Positions 17,255 to 26,243 of a DNA stretch of 64,000 nt are shown in pieces. The position numbers and the translations under genes are program-made. Positions within the stretch are counted from its first letter, which is position 1. Every line of letters begins with the position of its first letter. The notes beneath the pieces are model-generated. The model ran no database searches, was not told the origin of the DNA, and saw only the letters and a program-made list of their open reading frames with translations. The stretch is from positions 1-64,000 of the forward strand of contig NZ_JANKBZ010000032.1 in assembly GCF_024623785.1 (NCBI RefSeq). Direction: 5' to 3'. Source of the stretch: Archangium lipolyticum. GTDB lineage: Bacteria; Myxococcota; Myxococcia; Myxococcales; Myxococcaceae.

Positions 17255-17545
17255 TCACGGGATCGTCTTCTCCAGGTCCGCGACGGTGAAGCTGTTGTTG
17301 AAGAGCGCGTGGATGGGGCGCTCGCCGCGCATGTCCGCGCGGACGCTGAAGAGCTGCTGGATGAAGAACGCGTAGACCGTGTTCTCACGCCGGGTCGTGT
17401 CCTGGCTGAGGCTGGACGAGGCGCTGGCGCCGAGTGTCTTCACGTCGATTTTGGCCGGAGTTTCCAGGAAAACGGCTCTCAACCGCGCTGGAGCGCTCTC
17501 GCCGGAAGCCTCCGGAGGCGACTTCGATTCCCGCCGCCTCCACAT
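17255..17545 (-). CDS. hypothetical protein fragment
   Basis: A minus-strand reading of 96 residues. The C-terminal half (NTVYAFFIQQLFSVRADMRG, then ERPIHALFNNSFTVADLEKT) looks protein-like. The N-terminal part runs over the tmRNA-like site and is probably not native. No family recognised. Confidence 0.3.
   Translation of the reverse strand: MWRRRESKSPPEASGESAPARLRAVFLETPAKIDVKTLGASASSSLSQDTTRRENTVYAFFIQQLFSVRADMRGERPIHALFNNSFTVADLEKTIP
17523..17544 (+). other. tmRNA 3'-end-like sequence (possible att core)
   Basis: TTCGATTCCCGCCGCCTCCA equals the T-loop, 3' T-stem strand and 3' acceptor strand expected of a tmRNA (ssrA). The bases just upstream (GCGAC) no longer pair with CCCGC, and no tmRNA body is upstream. 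A break exactly at the T-loop is typical of att sites left by integrases that use ssrA. Confidence 0.4.
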
Positions 17546-17550
17546 TCAGA

Positions 17551-17588
17551 AGCCCAGCAATCTCACCGGGTTGCTGGGCTTTTTCTTT
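17551..17588 (+). terminator. Rho-independent terminator
   Basis: AGCCCAGCAA / TTGCTGGGCT 10-bp stem with a 10-base loop, followed by TTTTCTTT. It lies just after the tmRNA-like sequence, as a tRNA or tmRNA terminator would. Confidence 0.8.
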
Positions 17589-17633
17589 GCGAGGATGCCG
17601 ATGCGCTCGTCTCGGCCGCGCAGCCGCTCGCTT

Positions 17634-20600
17634 CTAGCGCAGCGCCGCGAGGGCCGCGCCGACCTTCGCCACCGTCACCGACACGGGCGTCGTCACCTCC
17701 GGGGCGAAGATGGCCACGCGGAGCTCCTCGAAGGCCCACCGCAGCTCCCGCGCCGCCTCCTGGTCACGCACGGTGGCGCGCCTGGCGAGGAAGGTCTCCC
17801 ACAGGGGGGTGAAGGGCTCGGCCTTCCCCGCGTCCTTGCCGGGGTTCGCCACCGCACGCGCCAGCCGTGCCTGGGCCGCGCGGAGGTAGCGCGGGTAGTC
17901 CAGCAGGCGCACGAAGGGAATCCACTCGATGAGGTTGGCGGGGAACAGGTGCCCGAGCTGCGAGCGGATGTCCCGCACGGCCGCCGAGCCGCTCGGCCCC
18001 TTGGATGCTGTCTTGAGTGCGGCGAGCGTCGCGGCGAGCGCCGAGGAGGTGGCCATGACGGCCTCCGCCCAGTCCCGGGCCGCACGCTCGATGCGCGGTG
18101 AGCCCTCACGGACCAGCGCCTCGAAGTCCGCCTTCGTGCGGGGCAGCGGCGCACCCGGTGCGAGCTTGAACGCATCGTCGACGGCGCGTGCGAGGACGAG
18201 CGCCCGGAAGGCGTCGGCCTGGCCCCGCGCGGGCGGCGCGCCGTCCAGGGACGGGAAGGGCGGCGGCATGCGCGCGGCGCTGACGGCCACGTGTCCGCGC
18301 GCGGCGAGCATCAGGAGCCGGCGGACCCCCGTGCGCGTGGCCGCGTCGGCGGCGGAGGAGGTCTCGAGCAGCACCAGGTCCACGGCGGCACCCCGGTCGA
18401 CGAGCGCGGGGTAGCTGCGGATCTCGAGCCCACCGACCCGCCGGGTGACCACGGGGGGCAGTTCTCCGAAGGTCCAGGCCGTCAGCCCCTTGCGCTCCCA
18501 GTCCGAGGCCGGTGCCGCGCTGCGCAGCGCCGCCCGGGCACGTCCCCCGTGTTGCTCGAGCAGCGCGTCGGCGTCGCGGCTCCTCGCGAGCTCCTTTCCC
18601 CGCTCGTCGAGCACCCGGAGCGTGATGCGCAGGTACGGCGCCACGGCATCCGCCCGGAGGGACTCCTCGGGCAGGTCCACGCCGCACAGCCGGGACACCG
18701 CACGCGCGAGCGCTGGAATCATCGGCCCGCGGAAGGGCACCAGCTCCTTCTCGAGACGGTCGACCAGGTCCGGCACCGGCCCCAGCTGCTTGCGCTGGGC
18801 GCGGGGGACCTGCTCGAGCAGGGCGGCGAGCTTCTCCCGCTGCCACCCGGGGATGGTCCAGTCGAGTTCTCCGGGGACCAGCTGGGCGAGCAGCAGCAGC
18901 GGCACGCTCAGGGTGATGCCGTCGTCCTCGGCCGCGGGGTCGAAGGTGTACGTCACCGGCACGGACGCGCCGTGCAGGGTGATGGCGTCCGGGTAGTGCG
19001 CCGGGGACAGGCCCGGGTCGTGTGCGAGGGCATCCTCCATGGAGAGGACGAGCACGTCGGGGTCGGCCGCCTCGGCCTTGCGGCGCCAGGCCTCGAAGCT
19101 CGCCCCGTCCGTCACGTCCGCCGGGACGCGCTGGTCGAAGAACGTCAGCAGCGCCTCGCTGTCGAGCAGCTCGCTGCGCCGGGCCTTGTCCCGCAGGCGT
19201 GCCACGCGCTCGAGCACCTGGCGGTTCTTCTCCTGGAACGCCCCCCGCGTGCGGTACTCGCCGCGCACCAGGGCATGCTCGAGGAACATCAGCCGTGCCC
19301 GCTCCTTGTCCATGCTGGCCAGGGCCACGGGGCGCTCCTTGAAGACCTGCAGCCCGAAGAGGGTCGCGCTCTCCTTCACCACGGCGCGCGCGGACTTCTC
19401 CGACCAGTGCGGTTCGGAGTAGCTGCGCTTGAGCAGGTGGGGGGCCGCCGCCGCGAGCCACTCCGGGTCGAGCTTCGCCACGGTGCGCGCGAACAGCTGG
19501 GACGTCTCCACGAGCTCGAACGCCATCACCCAGGCAGGGGGCTTCTTCGCGAGCGCCGACGAGGGGTGAACCATGAAGCGCGTCTGCTTCGCGCCCGTAT
19601 AGTGGCGCTGCTCCGGATTCCACTGGCCGATGCGGGACAGGAGCCCGGTGAGCAGCGCCTGGTGCAGGGCGTCCCCGCGCGCCGGGGCGCCCTGGCCCTT
19701 GCGCGGCAGGCGCAGCTCGCGGACGGTCTCCTCGAGCTGGCGCTGGACGTCCCGCCACTCGCGCACCCGCAGGAAGGACAGGAAGTTGTCCCGGCACACG
19801 CGCCGCAGGTGGGACGTCCCCCGGCCTTCGGCCTCGCGCACGAACGCCCACAGCTTGAGCAGGCCCGTGAAGTCCGAGTGCTCGTCTCGGAAGCGCCGGT
19901 GCAGCTCGTCCGCCTTCTGCGCGAGCTCCCTTGGCCGCTCGCGCGGGTCCTGCAGGTTGAGCGCCGCGGCGACGATGAGCACCTCGTCCAGGCACCCGTA
20001 CTCGGCGCCGGCGAGAATCATCCGCGCGATGCGCGGGTCCACCGGGAAGCGCGCGAGCTGGTGCCCGAGCGGCGTCAGGGTGCGCTCCTTGCCCTCGATG
20101 GCCCCGAGCTCCTCGAGCACCCGCCAGCCCTCGGCGATGGACTTCGGCTGGGGCGGGTCGAGGAAGGGGAAGTCCTCGACGTCACCGAGGCCGAGGGACT
20201 TCATCCGCAGGATGACCCCCGCGAGCCCGGTGCGCTTGATTTCCGGGTCGGTGAAGGCGGGCCGCGTGGTGAAGCTCGCCTCGTCGTAGAGGCGCACGCA
20301 GATCCCCTCGCGCACGCGTCCGCAGCGCCCTTTGCGCTGGTCGGCGCTGGCCTGGGAGACCGGCTCGATGTGCAGGCGGGTGGTGCCCGAGCGTGGGTCG
20401 TAGCGCGACAGGCGCGCCACCCCCGTGTCCACGACGTACACGATCCCCGGGATGGTGACCGACGTCTCCGCGACGTTGGTGGCGAGGATGACCCGGCGCT
20501 CGGGGATGGTGGCGAAGACGCGCGACTGCTCGGCGGCCGACAGGCGCGCATACAGGGGCTGCACCACCGTGCCGCGGAGCTCGCGCGCGTTCAGGGCATT

Positions 20601-21344
20601 CTCGGCCTCGCGGATTTCCCGCTCCCCGGGGAGGAACACGAGGACGTCCCCGTCCGGGTCGAGCGAGAGCACGTCGGCCACCGCATCGGCGACGGAGTCA
20701 GCGAGCTCGGCGTCCTCGGGGGGAGGCTCGTAGAGCACGTCCACCGGAAAGGTACGGCCCTCCACCTGGATGACCGGAGCCCCCCCGAAGAACCGCGAGA
20801 AGCGCTCGGTCTCGATGGTGGCCGAGCTCACCACCACCTTGAGGTCGGGGCGCCTGGGGAGGATGCGCTTGAGCCACCCCAGCAGGAAGTCGATGGTGAG
20901 GCTGCGCTCGTGGGCCTCGTCGAGCACGACCGTGTCGTAGCGGCTCAGGAGCGGGTCGCCGTGAATCTGCGCGAGCAGGACGCCGTCGGTCATGAACTTC
21001 ACGGCCGTCCGCCGGGACGAGCGGTCCTCGAAGCGAATCTGGTAGCCGACGTCCGTGCCCAGCTCCGTGCCGAGCTCGCGTGCCACGCGCGCCGCCACGC
21101 TCGTCGCGGCGATACGCCGGGGCTGGGTGACGCCAATCTGGCGCGGGCGGCCGCGCCCCATGGCGAGCAGGACTTTCGGCAGCTGCGTCGTCTTCCCCGA
21201 GCCGGTGGCCCCCGCGACAATGACCACCTGATGGGCGGTGATGGCCGCGGTGATGTCCTCCACCCGGCTCGAGATGGGGAGCTCGGGGGGGAAGTGCAGG
21301 GTGGGCAAGCCGCCGGGGATGGGGACGGGTGAGTCGCCGGACAT
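17634..21344 (-). CDS. hrpA: ATP-dependent RNA helicase HrpA
   Basis: A 1236-residue DEAH-box helicase of the HrpA family (E. coli HrpA is about 1300). Start ATG 21344 (MSGDSPVPIPGGL); the open frame upstream is intergenic. Motif I is GATGSGKTTQLPK, motif II LDEAHERS, motif III SSATIETERF, motif VI QRKGRCGRVREG. A helicase-associated/OB region follows, then the long C-terminal DUF3418-type part. HrpA rescues stalled ribosomes and remodels RNA in other bacteria. Its first 462 codons or so plus 98 bp upstream are duplicated at 33331-34814. Confidence 0.95.
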   Translation of the reverse strand: MSGDSPVPIPGGLPTLHFPPELPISSRVEDITAAITAHQVVIVAGATGSGKTTQLPKVLLAMGRGRPRQIGVTQPRRIAATSVAARVARELGTELGTDVGYQIRFEDRSSRRTAVKFMTDGVLLAQIHGDPLLSRYDTVVLDEAHERSLTIDFLLGWLKRILPRRPDLKVVVSSATIETERFSRFFGGAPVIQVEGRTFPVDVLYEPPPEDAELADSVADAVADVLSLDPDGDVLVFLPGEREIREAENALNARELRGTVVQPLYARLSAAEQSRVFATIPERRVILATNVAETSVTIPGIVYVVDTGVARLSRYDPRSGTTRLHIEPVSQASADQRKGRCGRVREGICVRLYDEASFTTRPAFTDPEIKRTGLAGVILRMKSLGLGDVEDFPFLDPPQPKSIAEGWRVLEELGAIEGKERTLTPLGHQLARFPVDPRIARMILAGAEYGCLDEVLIVAAALNLQDPRERPRELAQKADELHRRFRDEHSDFTGLLKLWAFVREAEGRGTSHLRRVCRDNFLSFLRVREWRDVQRQLEETVRELRLPRKGQGAPARGDALHQALLTGLLSRIGQWNPEQRHYTGAKQTRFMVHPSSALAKKPPAWVMAFELVETSQLFARTVAKLDPEWLAAAAPHLLKRSYSEPHWSEKSARAVVKESATLFGLQVFKERPVALASMDKERARLMFLEHALVRGEYRTRGAFQEKNRQVLERVARLRDKARRSELLDSEALLTFFDQRVPADVTDGASFEAWRRKAEAADPDVLVLSMEDALAHDPGLSPAHYPDAITLHGASVPVTYTFDPAAEDDGITLSVPLLLLAQLVPGELDWTIPGWQREKLAALLEQVPRAQRKQLGPVPDLVDRLEKELVPFRGPMIPALARAVSRLCGVDLPEESLRADAVAPYLRITLRVLDERGKELARSRDADALLEQHGGRARAALRSAAPASDWERKGLTAWTFGELPPVVTRRVGGLEIRSYPALVDRGAAVDLVLLETSSAADAATRTGVRRLLMLAARGHVAVSAARMPPPFPSLDGAPPARGQADAFRALVLARAVDDAFKLAPGAPLPRTKADFEALVREGSPRIERAARDWAEAVMATSSALAATLAALKTASKGPSGSAAVRDIRSQLGHLFPANLIEWIPFVRLLDYPRYLRAAQARLARAVANPGKDAGKAEPFTPLWETFLARRATVRDQEAARELRWAFEELRVAIFAPEVTTPVSVTVAKVGAALAALR

Positions 21345-21442
21345 GGCAGCATTGCCTAGCACTGAAGCGCACGCTCCGCCCCTGACGAATCGTGTGGGCA
21401 CCTGCACGCCCGGCGTTCCTGGAGGAATTCTCCCTGCACGCG
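19959..21442. repeat. 1.48-kb direct repeat, copy 1 (5' half of hrpA)
   Basis: Same-orientation copy of 33331-34814 (offset 13,372 bp throughout, with no indels seen). Differences I noticed are few, for example 21310 G/A and 21320 A/G. Confidence 0.9.
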
Positions 21443-21453
21443 TCCAATGCGCC

Positions 21454-21613
21454 CTGCGGTACATGCACCTGGGGAAGGGGAGAAACACCGCGCCATCCAG
21501 ATGCTGGAGGATGGGCGGGATGCGTCTCCGGCTTGGAGACATTCCGGAAACCGCTGAGATTCCAGCAGCTTCCGGCCCCAGTTTCAGTGTCCCCGACGGG
21601 ATTCGACCCCGTG
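21454..21613. repeat. integrase 3' remnant joined to tRNA-Glu 3' end (left junction)
   Basis: Homologous to 46444-46639. It contains the RYMHLG tyrosine-recombinase tail (frame broken), the same non-coding spacer, then GTCCCCGACGGGATTCGA-like tRNA-Glu 3' sequence at 21589-21613 with one mismatch to the real tRNA. The 5' part of the tRNA is absent, as expected of an att duplicate. Confidence 0.7.
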
Positions 21614-21948
21614 GGCAGGACGATGGAAAACCCCAAGCAGGACGCGCTGTTACCCGCTATCGCCTTGATTCTCCTCGGGTTCATCATCCCGCCCCGTCCC
21701 GCGCTGTTCCCCCTCCAACCCCGCTGGCGGGGCACACTGGGGGCACATGCGGCTCCCTCCCTTCGCCTCTTCGGCCATCCCGTGCCGGACAGGGTGGCTG
21801 TTAGCTGGCGAGTTCCTACGCGCGGGGCCTTGCCGCGTCGGCTCCGGCGATTCTTGGGCTCACTGAACAGGGACGATGACCGGCAGCCTACAGGCAGGGG
21901 GCGCGAGGATTGAATGCCCTGCACCCGTCCTGTTACGTTGGCCCCACC
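21614..21948. other. intergenic region without recognised gene
   Basis: Between the tRNA-Glu fragment and the DUF2381 gene. No coding region, RNA gene or clear promoter recognised. Confidence 0.4.
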
Positions 21949-22881
21949 ATGGGCACTTTCCCACTTCTCAGGTATGGCCTGCTTATCGTCCTGATGGCTT
22001 CCCCGGCACTGGCCAGGGATGAGGCAGAAAAGCTCACGATTCGGACCCTCAAGGTGCCGGCCCATCCAGGTCAGGAGGCTCCGTCCATCTACGTTTCCTG
22101 GCAGGTGGTGACGGCGCTCCGCTTCGAGAAGGAGGTCGATCCGGAGAAGACGAAGTTCTTGGCGTGGGAGGGGCGTTTCGAGACCCCGCTTGTAGGTGGC
22201 AAGAAGGTGGTTCTAGAGCCGCTGCGTGACCTCGACGACGGCGAGGCGCTGCCCCTGCTCGTGACGCTCGTTGACGGGACGGAGTTCACGTTCCTTGTGA
22301 AGCCCAAGAGGCGCGAGGACTGGGGATGGATCGACTATCAGGTCAACGTGTTCAAGGACCACGACAGCTACAACGAGATCCTCTCGTCCCTGTATGACTC
22401 CCTCAACCGCGAGCGCAAGCTGAGCGAGGAGAACGAGCGGTTCAAGAAGGAAGAGAACTCGGTCGATCATGCCTACGCGATCCTGCTTGCGAACGGACAG
22501 GTGAAGAAGACGCCGTTTCGCCGCGTGAGATTCTGGCGCTCAAAAAACGAGGACATGGACACGCGGGTCGAGGTCTTTGAGGGCCCCGGAAAAGCGGCGG
22601 TCGTGATTCACCTGAAGAACACCTACTACGGCGAGTCCTGGAAGCTGGACGGTGCCTACCTAACGCGCGACTTCACCAGCTATACGGCTCGGCCCTTTGC
22701 GCTTCGCATGGACCGGAACGAAATCGCTCCCGGTCAATCGGGGAAGATCGCGGTCGTTGTGGACAAGAGCGCCTTCCAGACGGACCAGGGGCAGCTCGCC
22801 GACCTGGCCCTCCAGATCTTCCGTGGGGACGGTCTCCTACAGGTGGCTGTTGCGATGGATCACACACTGGTTCGGCAGTAG
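21949..22881 (+). CDS. DUF2381 family protein
   Basis: A 310-residue exported protein. Start ATG 21949 gives a signal peptide (MGTFPLLRYGLLIVLMASPA, ending LARDE). The body fits DUF2381 (TIGR02268), a paralogous family confined to myxobacteria: FLAWEGRFETPLVGGKKVVL, ALPLLVTLVDGTEFTF, a coiled linker with LYDSLNRERKLSEENERFKK, and APGQSGKIAVVVDKSAF. The function is unknown; members usually sit beside a small lipoprotein gene and a Ser/Thr kinase gene. Here the lipoprotein follows after 2-11 bp, but the kinase is missing. Confidence 0.85.
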   Translation: MGTFPLLRYGLLIVLMASPALARDEAEKLTIRTLKVPAHPGQEAPSIYVSWQVVTALRFEKEVDPEKTKFLAWEGRFETPLVGGKKVVLEPLRDLDDGEALPLLVTLVDGTEFTFLVKPKRREDWGWIDYQVNVFKDHDSYNEILSSLYDSLNRERKLSEENERFKKEENSVDHAYAILLANGQVKKTPFRRVRFWRSKNEDMDTRVEVFEGPGKAAVVIHLKNTYYGESWKLDGAYLTRDFTSYTARPFALRMDRNEIAPGQSGKIAVVVDKSAFQTDQGQLADLALQIFRGDGLLQVAVAMDHTLVRQ

Positions 22882-22892
22882 AAGTGCCGTTC

Positions 22893-23387
22893 ATGCGCAC
22901 GACCAAGGCCCTGCTGCTCAGCTCCATCGTCCTGCTCGCTACGTCTTCCGGTTGCACCACCACAACCGGCGGCGTGACGCTTCGCCCGGACGGCACTCCA
23001 GGTCCACAGGAATGCTCCGAGGAAGCCAAGAGGATGATGCGAGCACTGAAGCTACACGTCGGGGATGCCGCCTGGGTGGACCTCGATGCAAACCAGCTCG
23101 ACGCGAAACAGCTCACGCTCTACGACGGACCGATTGAGAGCATCCTGAAGGACGACTTCGGCACGCTCGAATCGACAACTCGCTTGTACGGACAGGTCTG
23201 GACTAGCGGCGCCCAAGTCGTGATCCGGTACTACGAAGCCCACCCACCAGACAGCGAAAAGTTCCCTATCTGCGCAGTGGCCCGGCTCAGCCGGGACCAA
23301 ATGCGGAAGCGGCCCGAGTCGAAGCCCGGAATGGCCATCCTCGACGGCTCCACCGCAGCGGCATACGTCGTCGATGCCTTCCGCTAA
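22893..23387 (+). CDS. small lipoprotein paired with DUF2381
   Basis: A 164-residue predicted lipoprotein (MRTTKALLLSSIVLLATSSG then Cys). Start ATG 22893, or in-frame GTG 22884. Conserved stretches include CSEEAKRMMRALKL and the C-terminal PGMAILDGSTAAAYVVDAF. Such proteins are regular partners of DUF2381 genes in myxobacteria; biochemical role unknown. Same operon as the gene before. Confidence 0.8.
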   Translation: MRTTKALLLSSIVLLATSSGCTTTTGGVTLRPDGTPGPQECSEEAKRMMRALKLHVGDAAWVDLDANQLDAKQLTLYDGPIESILKDDFGTLESTTRLYGQVWTSGAQVVIRYYEAHPPDSEKFPICAVARLSRDQMRKRPESKPGMAILDGSTAAAYVVDAFR

Positions 23388-23451
23388 AACTTCATATAGA
23401 TCAGATGTGTCTTAACTGACAAACGTTCAAGAGCCACGCATCAACTTCGGA

Positions 23452-24348
23452 TTGAAAAAAATGGCAATTAGGTTTGAAAGATTTAACCTTTGGCGTGGCG
23501 GAAAAACTTGGGCATTCGTCAAGTTTCGCGAGCACCACACGGAACTCAATCACATGTACTGGGCGCATGCACCAGCAGCACACCATGCCCACAGACACAT
23601 AAAACTCTCTTCGTCGGAACCTGCCACCGCATTTCACTTCACGCGAGAGGCCCATAGAGTTCCAAAGACCTCTGTTGAGTGGAATGAAAGGTTCAAAGAA
23701 TTCGAAAATTGGACAAGACTCAGTGCTCTCATGTCTCTAGCTTCATATTTCGAAATTTACATCCGCTCTGTTGTGTCCCTCGCGCTTGAGTCGGATCCCG
23801 GTGTTCAATTGGGCAGACCTCATGCAATTGAAGGGGTTAGTCTTCTTAAGACTCGGAAAGATTATTCATTCATAGATCTTGCCGAAAACTGCGCCAAAGG
23901 GACCTGGCAAGAGAGGCTCAACCATTATCGAACCTTGTTCGGGCACGTCCCGCCCCAACTTGAAGCTATGACTGTGGATCTCGAAGAGATAAGAAGGATG
24001 CGGAACTCTGTCGGCCACATGTTTGGTCGCTCAGGCGACTTCTCGCTCATTCGCGATCTGCCCGATGTCACACCTACAACTCGTCTCAGCGAGACACGGC
24101 TTCAAGCCTTCTTGGGGACGGTCATGGATGCGGCAATCATCATCGACGGGCATTTGGGGCCCAGCCATATTGGGCAGTATGAGTCCTTTATCTATTATCA
24201 TTCTTGGCGGGATCCAAATTTTCTAGACACCCCCGAAGAAGCGCGGCAGCTCGCTAGGGAATTCAGCCAATTCAAAGCATCGCCAGCAAGAGGCGAGGCT
24301 GGTCGGGAATTCTGTCGCGGACTGATTAGTTATTACAAGAACGCGTGA
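23452..24348 (+). CDS. HEPN-like protein, putative RNase
   Basis: A 298-residue, mostly helical soluble protein, visibly lower in GC than its neighbours. The segment LEEIRRMRNSVGHMFG holds R184-N-S-V-G-H189, the Rx4H motif with a polar residue after Arg that forms the active site of HEPN RNases. Before it lies a helix WTRLSALMSLASYFEIYIRS, typical of stand-alone HEPN proteins. No signal or membrane segment. No known family could be named. A second gene with an Rx4H motif starts 90 bp downstream, so the two may form a defence or toxin unit (inference). Confidence 0.6.
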   Translation: MKKMAIRFERFNLWRGGKTWAFVKFREHHTELNHMYWAHAPAAHHAHRHIKLSSSEPATAFHFTREAHRVPKTSVEWNERFKEFENWTRLSALMSLASYFEIYIRSVVSLALESDPGVQLGRPHAIEGVSLLKTRKDYSFIDLAENCAKGTWQERLNHYRTLFGHVPPQLEAMTVDLEEIRRMRNSVGHMFGRSGDFSLIRDLPDVTPTTRLSETRLQAFLGTVMDAAIIIDGHLGPSHIGQYESFIYYHSWRDPNFLDTPEEARQLAREFSQFKASPARGEAGREFCRGLISYYKNA

Positions 24349-24438
24349 CCCCTGGCCAATCCATCATGTCGCACAGTCTTGGCCAGTCCGCTCAGTTGAA
24401 TCAGGACCGGCGCGTCGGTAGGCAGGAGAGAGCCGTTA

Positions 24439-25554
24439 ATGTCGAAAGGATCGAAGCAGAAGAGGGATGAACGTCGTAAGCGAGAAACAAAAGAACAGAA
24501 CCGGCAGGTGGCGAAGAAACTCCTTCGTCATCTCTCGACTTCCCGAGTAGGAGAGAATAGCTCGTCTTCGCTCTCAATTCCGCCTGAAAAGCTTGGAGCC
24601 CCCGGCATTCCTCACGAGTTGCACGCTGTTGCTGGCCCTGCTCCTGGTATTGTCGGAGATCATGCGTACAGCATGGCAGCGATGAATGACACCTCGGAAC
24701 GGGACTTCCGCATCGTTGCTCATCTTGCCAAAGAGCCCGGTTCCTTTTCGGGAGATTTGAGCATTTCGGTGGATCCAACTCATGGTGCATCTCTTATCGA
24801 GGCGCCTCCTGGATTCAACTTCGCCGTCCTCCAGACAACCTTCGGTGAAGTCCAGATGGCTCTGAATTCCACCAATGAGGTTGCTGGTCTTGAATTTCGC
24901 TGCCGTGCACGAAGCTCAAGAGAGGTACTCAATAAGTACAGCGATGTGCTCGCCTCGCTGATAGATCACATGTCGTTCAATCACGATATTCCTATCTTTG
25001 TTCGGTACGTTGCGCTGTGGGATGAGAAGAATAGAATCTTGACTGCATCCTATGTGGCCCCCTACCGCAAGGTTACACCGTCGGGGAATTGGACTGTTTT
25101 TGACCTCGAGTTGCGGCCTTTTTACGCGCTCTACCGAGAGGCCCTCACCAACCCGAGCGTCTATTACCAATTCCTCTGCTACGCAAAAGTGCTGGAAGGC
25201 GCCTTTCGATGGTTGTTCCCGCGCCTACGTCGAGAAGCTGCATCTAGAGCAGTTGAGTTCCCCAAACTCGACATCCGGATCGAGGACCATCCAGAGTTGG
25301 AAGGGGAAGCACGAAAGTGGGTCGGTCGCAGTGTACAGCAGGCCTTCAATGACTACTTACAGGGTGAATTCCGCGACGCGATAGCGCATTTCGCAAAAAC
25401 AGACGAAGAGCCCATCGTCACCAGCAACTACATCAGCAGTGCGACTGTCGCGAACAACCTGCTCCTTGCACGTATTTGCGCCCGCAGTGTCATTCTCGCC
25501 GCAGAACAGGTAGTTCGATTTCTAAAGAACATACCTACAGCCGCTACACCGTAG
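24439..25554 (+). CDS. HEPN/MauJ-like protein
   Basis: A 371-residue protein. The first 35 residues are highly charged (SKGSKQKRDERRKRETKEQN). The C-terminal third reads YYQFLCYAKVLEGAFRWLFP, then FRDAIAHF with R312-D-A-I-A-H317, a HEPN-type Rx4H motif resembling MauJ-like or ApeA-like HEPN domains. The middle part (residues 90-230) is beta-rich and unrecognised. GC content is low like the preceding gene; together they look like a recent acquisition. The role as an RNase effector is inferred. Confidence 0.55.
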   Translation: MSKGSKQKRDERRKRETKEQNRQVAKKLLRHLSTSRVGENSSSSLSIPPEKLGAPGIPHELHAVAGPAPGIVGDHAYSMAAMNDTSERDFRIVAHLAKEPGSFSGDLSISVDPTHGASLIEAPPGFNFAVLQTTFGEVQMALNSTNEVAGLEFRCRARSSREVLNKYSDVLASLIDHMSFNHDIPIFVRYVALWDEKNRILTASYVAPYRKVTPSGNWTVFDLELRPFYALYREALTNPSVYYQFLCYAKVLEGAFRWLFPRLRREAASRAVEFPKLDIRIEDHPELEGEARKWVGRSVQQAFNDYLQGEFRDAIAHFAKTDEEPIVTSNYISSATVANNLLLARICARSVILAAEQVVRFLKNIPTAATP

Positions 25555-25792
25555 CCCAACCTTGCTCGGTCGCTGCTCCCTTCGAAAGTGATACTCGTCC
25601 GGCCCATGGCACGCTGCGGAACTTTGCCGGGGTGAGGGGGCAGGCGCTGTGGCACCTTGGATCCCTGGAGAGCACACGGGCGCGGCATCGGACGCACCAG
25701 CGACTCGGGCCGTTGGGCGGCACCAGCGGGGAGGCAGCCACAGTGCGAACGTGGGGCCGTGGAGGGCCAGGAGCGTCGCAGTCAGTGCGCCG
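25555..25792. other. repeat-derived flank of the IS66 insertion
   Basis: No gene. The end (GAGCGTCGCAGTC, then GTGCGCCG at 25785-25792) recurs at about 28511-28540 to the right of the IS, showing that the IS66 element entered a degenerate repeat. GTGCGCCG is the target duplication. Confidence 0.5.
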
Positions 25793-25865
25793 GTAAGCAC
25801 TCGGCGGACCACACCTTCCGCGAGAGGGAGGAGCCGTTCAGGGTCGCGTTCCAGGAGGTGCAGAC

Positions 25866-26243
25866 ATGGGACGCGACACGGAAAGAGTGGACGCAACGCT
25901 GGAGAAGGCTGCGGCAAGCAACTATTGGTCGGAGGCCGAGGCGCAGGTGGTGCTCAAGGCCCAAGAGGCGAGCGGGCTGTCGGTGGCGGAGTTCGCCCGC
26001 CGCCATGGGCTTGGGCCGCAGCGGCTGAGGTGGTGGAAGAAGCGGAGAGCCGAGGAGGCGAACCCAGCGCTCGCGTTCATCCCGGTGCGGGTTGAGGCGG
26101 AGCCGTCGTCACAAGCACAGCAGGCACCGAGCGGAGCCAGCATGGAAGTGGTGCTGGCCCGGGGCCGCCGCGTCCGGGTGGAGCCCGGCTTCGACGCGCA
26201 CGCGCTGGCGCGGCTGGTGAGGGCGTTGGAGGAAGCATGCTGA
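25866..26243 (+). CDS. tnpA: IS66 accessory protein TnpA
   Basis: A 125-residue DNA-binding protein with a helix-turn-helix: GLSVAEFARRHGLGPQRLRW. The C-terminal VEPGFDAHALARLVRALE is the typical end of IS66 OrfA. It overlaps tnpB by 7 bp, indicating coupled translation. Needed together with TnpB and TnpC for IS66 transposition. Confidence 0.85.
   Translation: MGRDTERVDATLEKAAASNYWSEAEAQVVLKAQEASGLSVAEFARRHGLGPQRLRWWKKRRAEEANPALAFIPVRVEAEPSSQAQQAPSGASMEVVLARGRRVRVEPGFDAHALARLVRALEEAC

Noticed and set aside
18291-21332. 1013-residue plus-strand open frame
   Set aside because: Antisense shadow of hrpA; Arg/Gly/Ala-rich with no domain, while the minus-strand reading has all helicase motifs.
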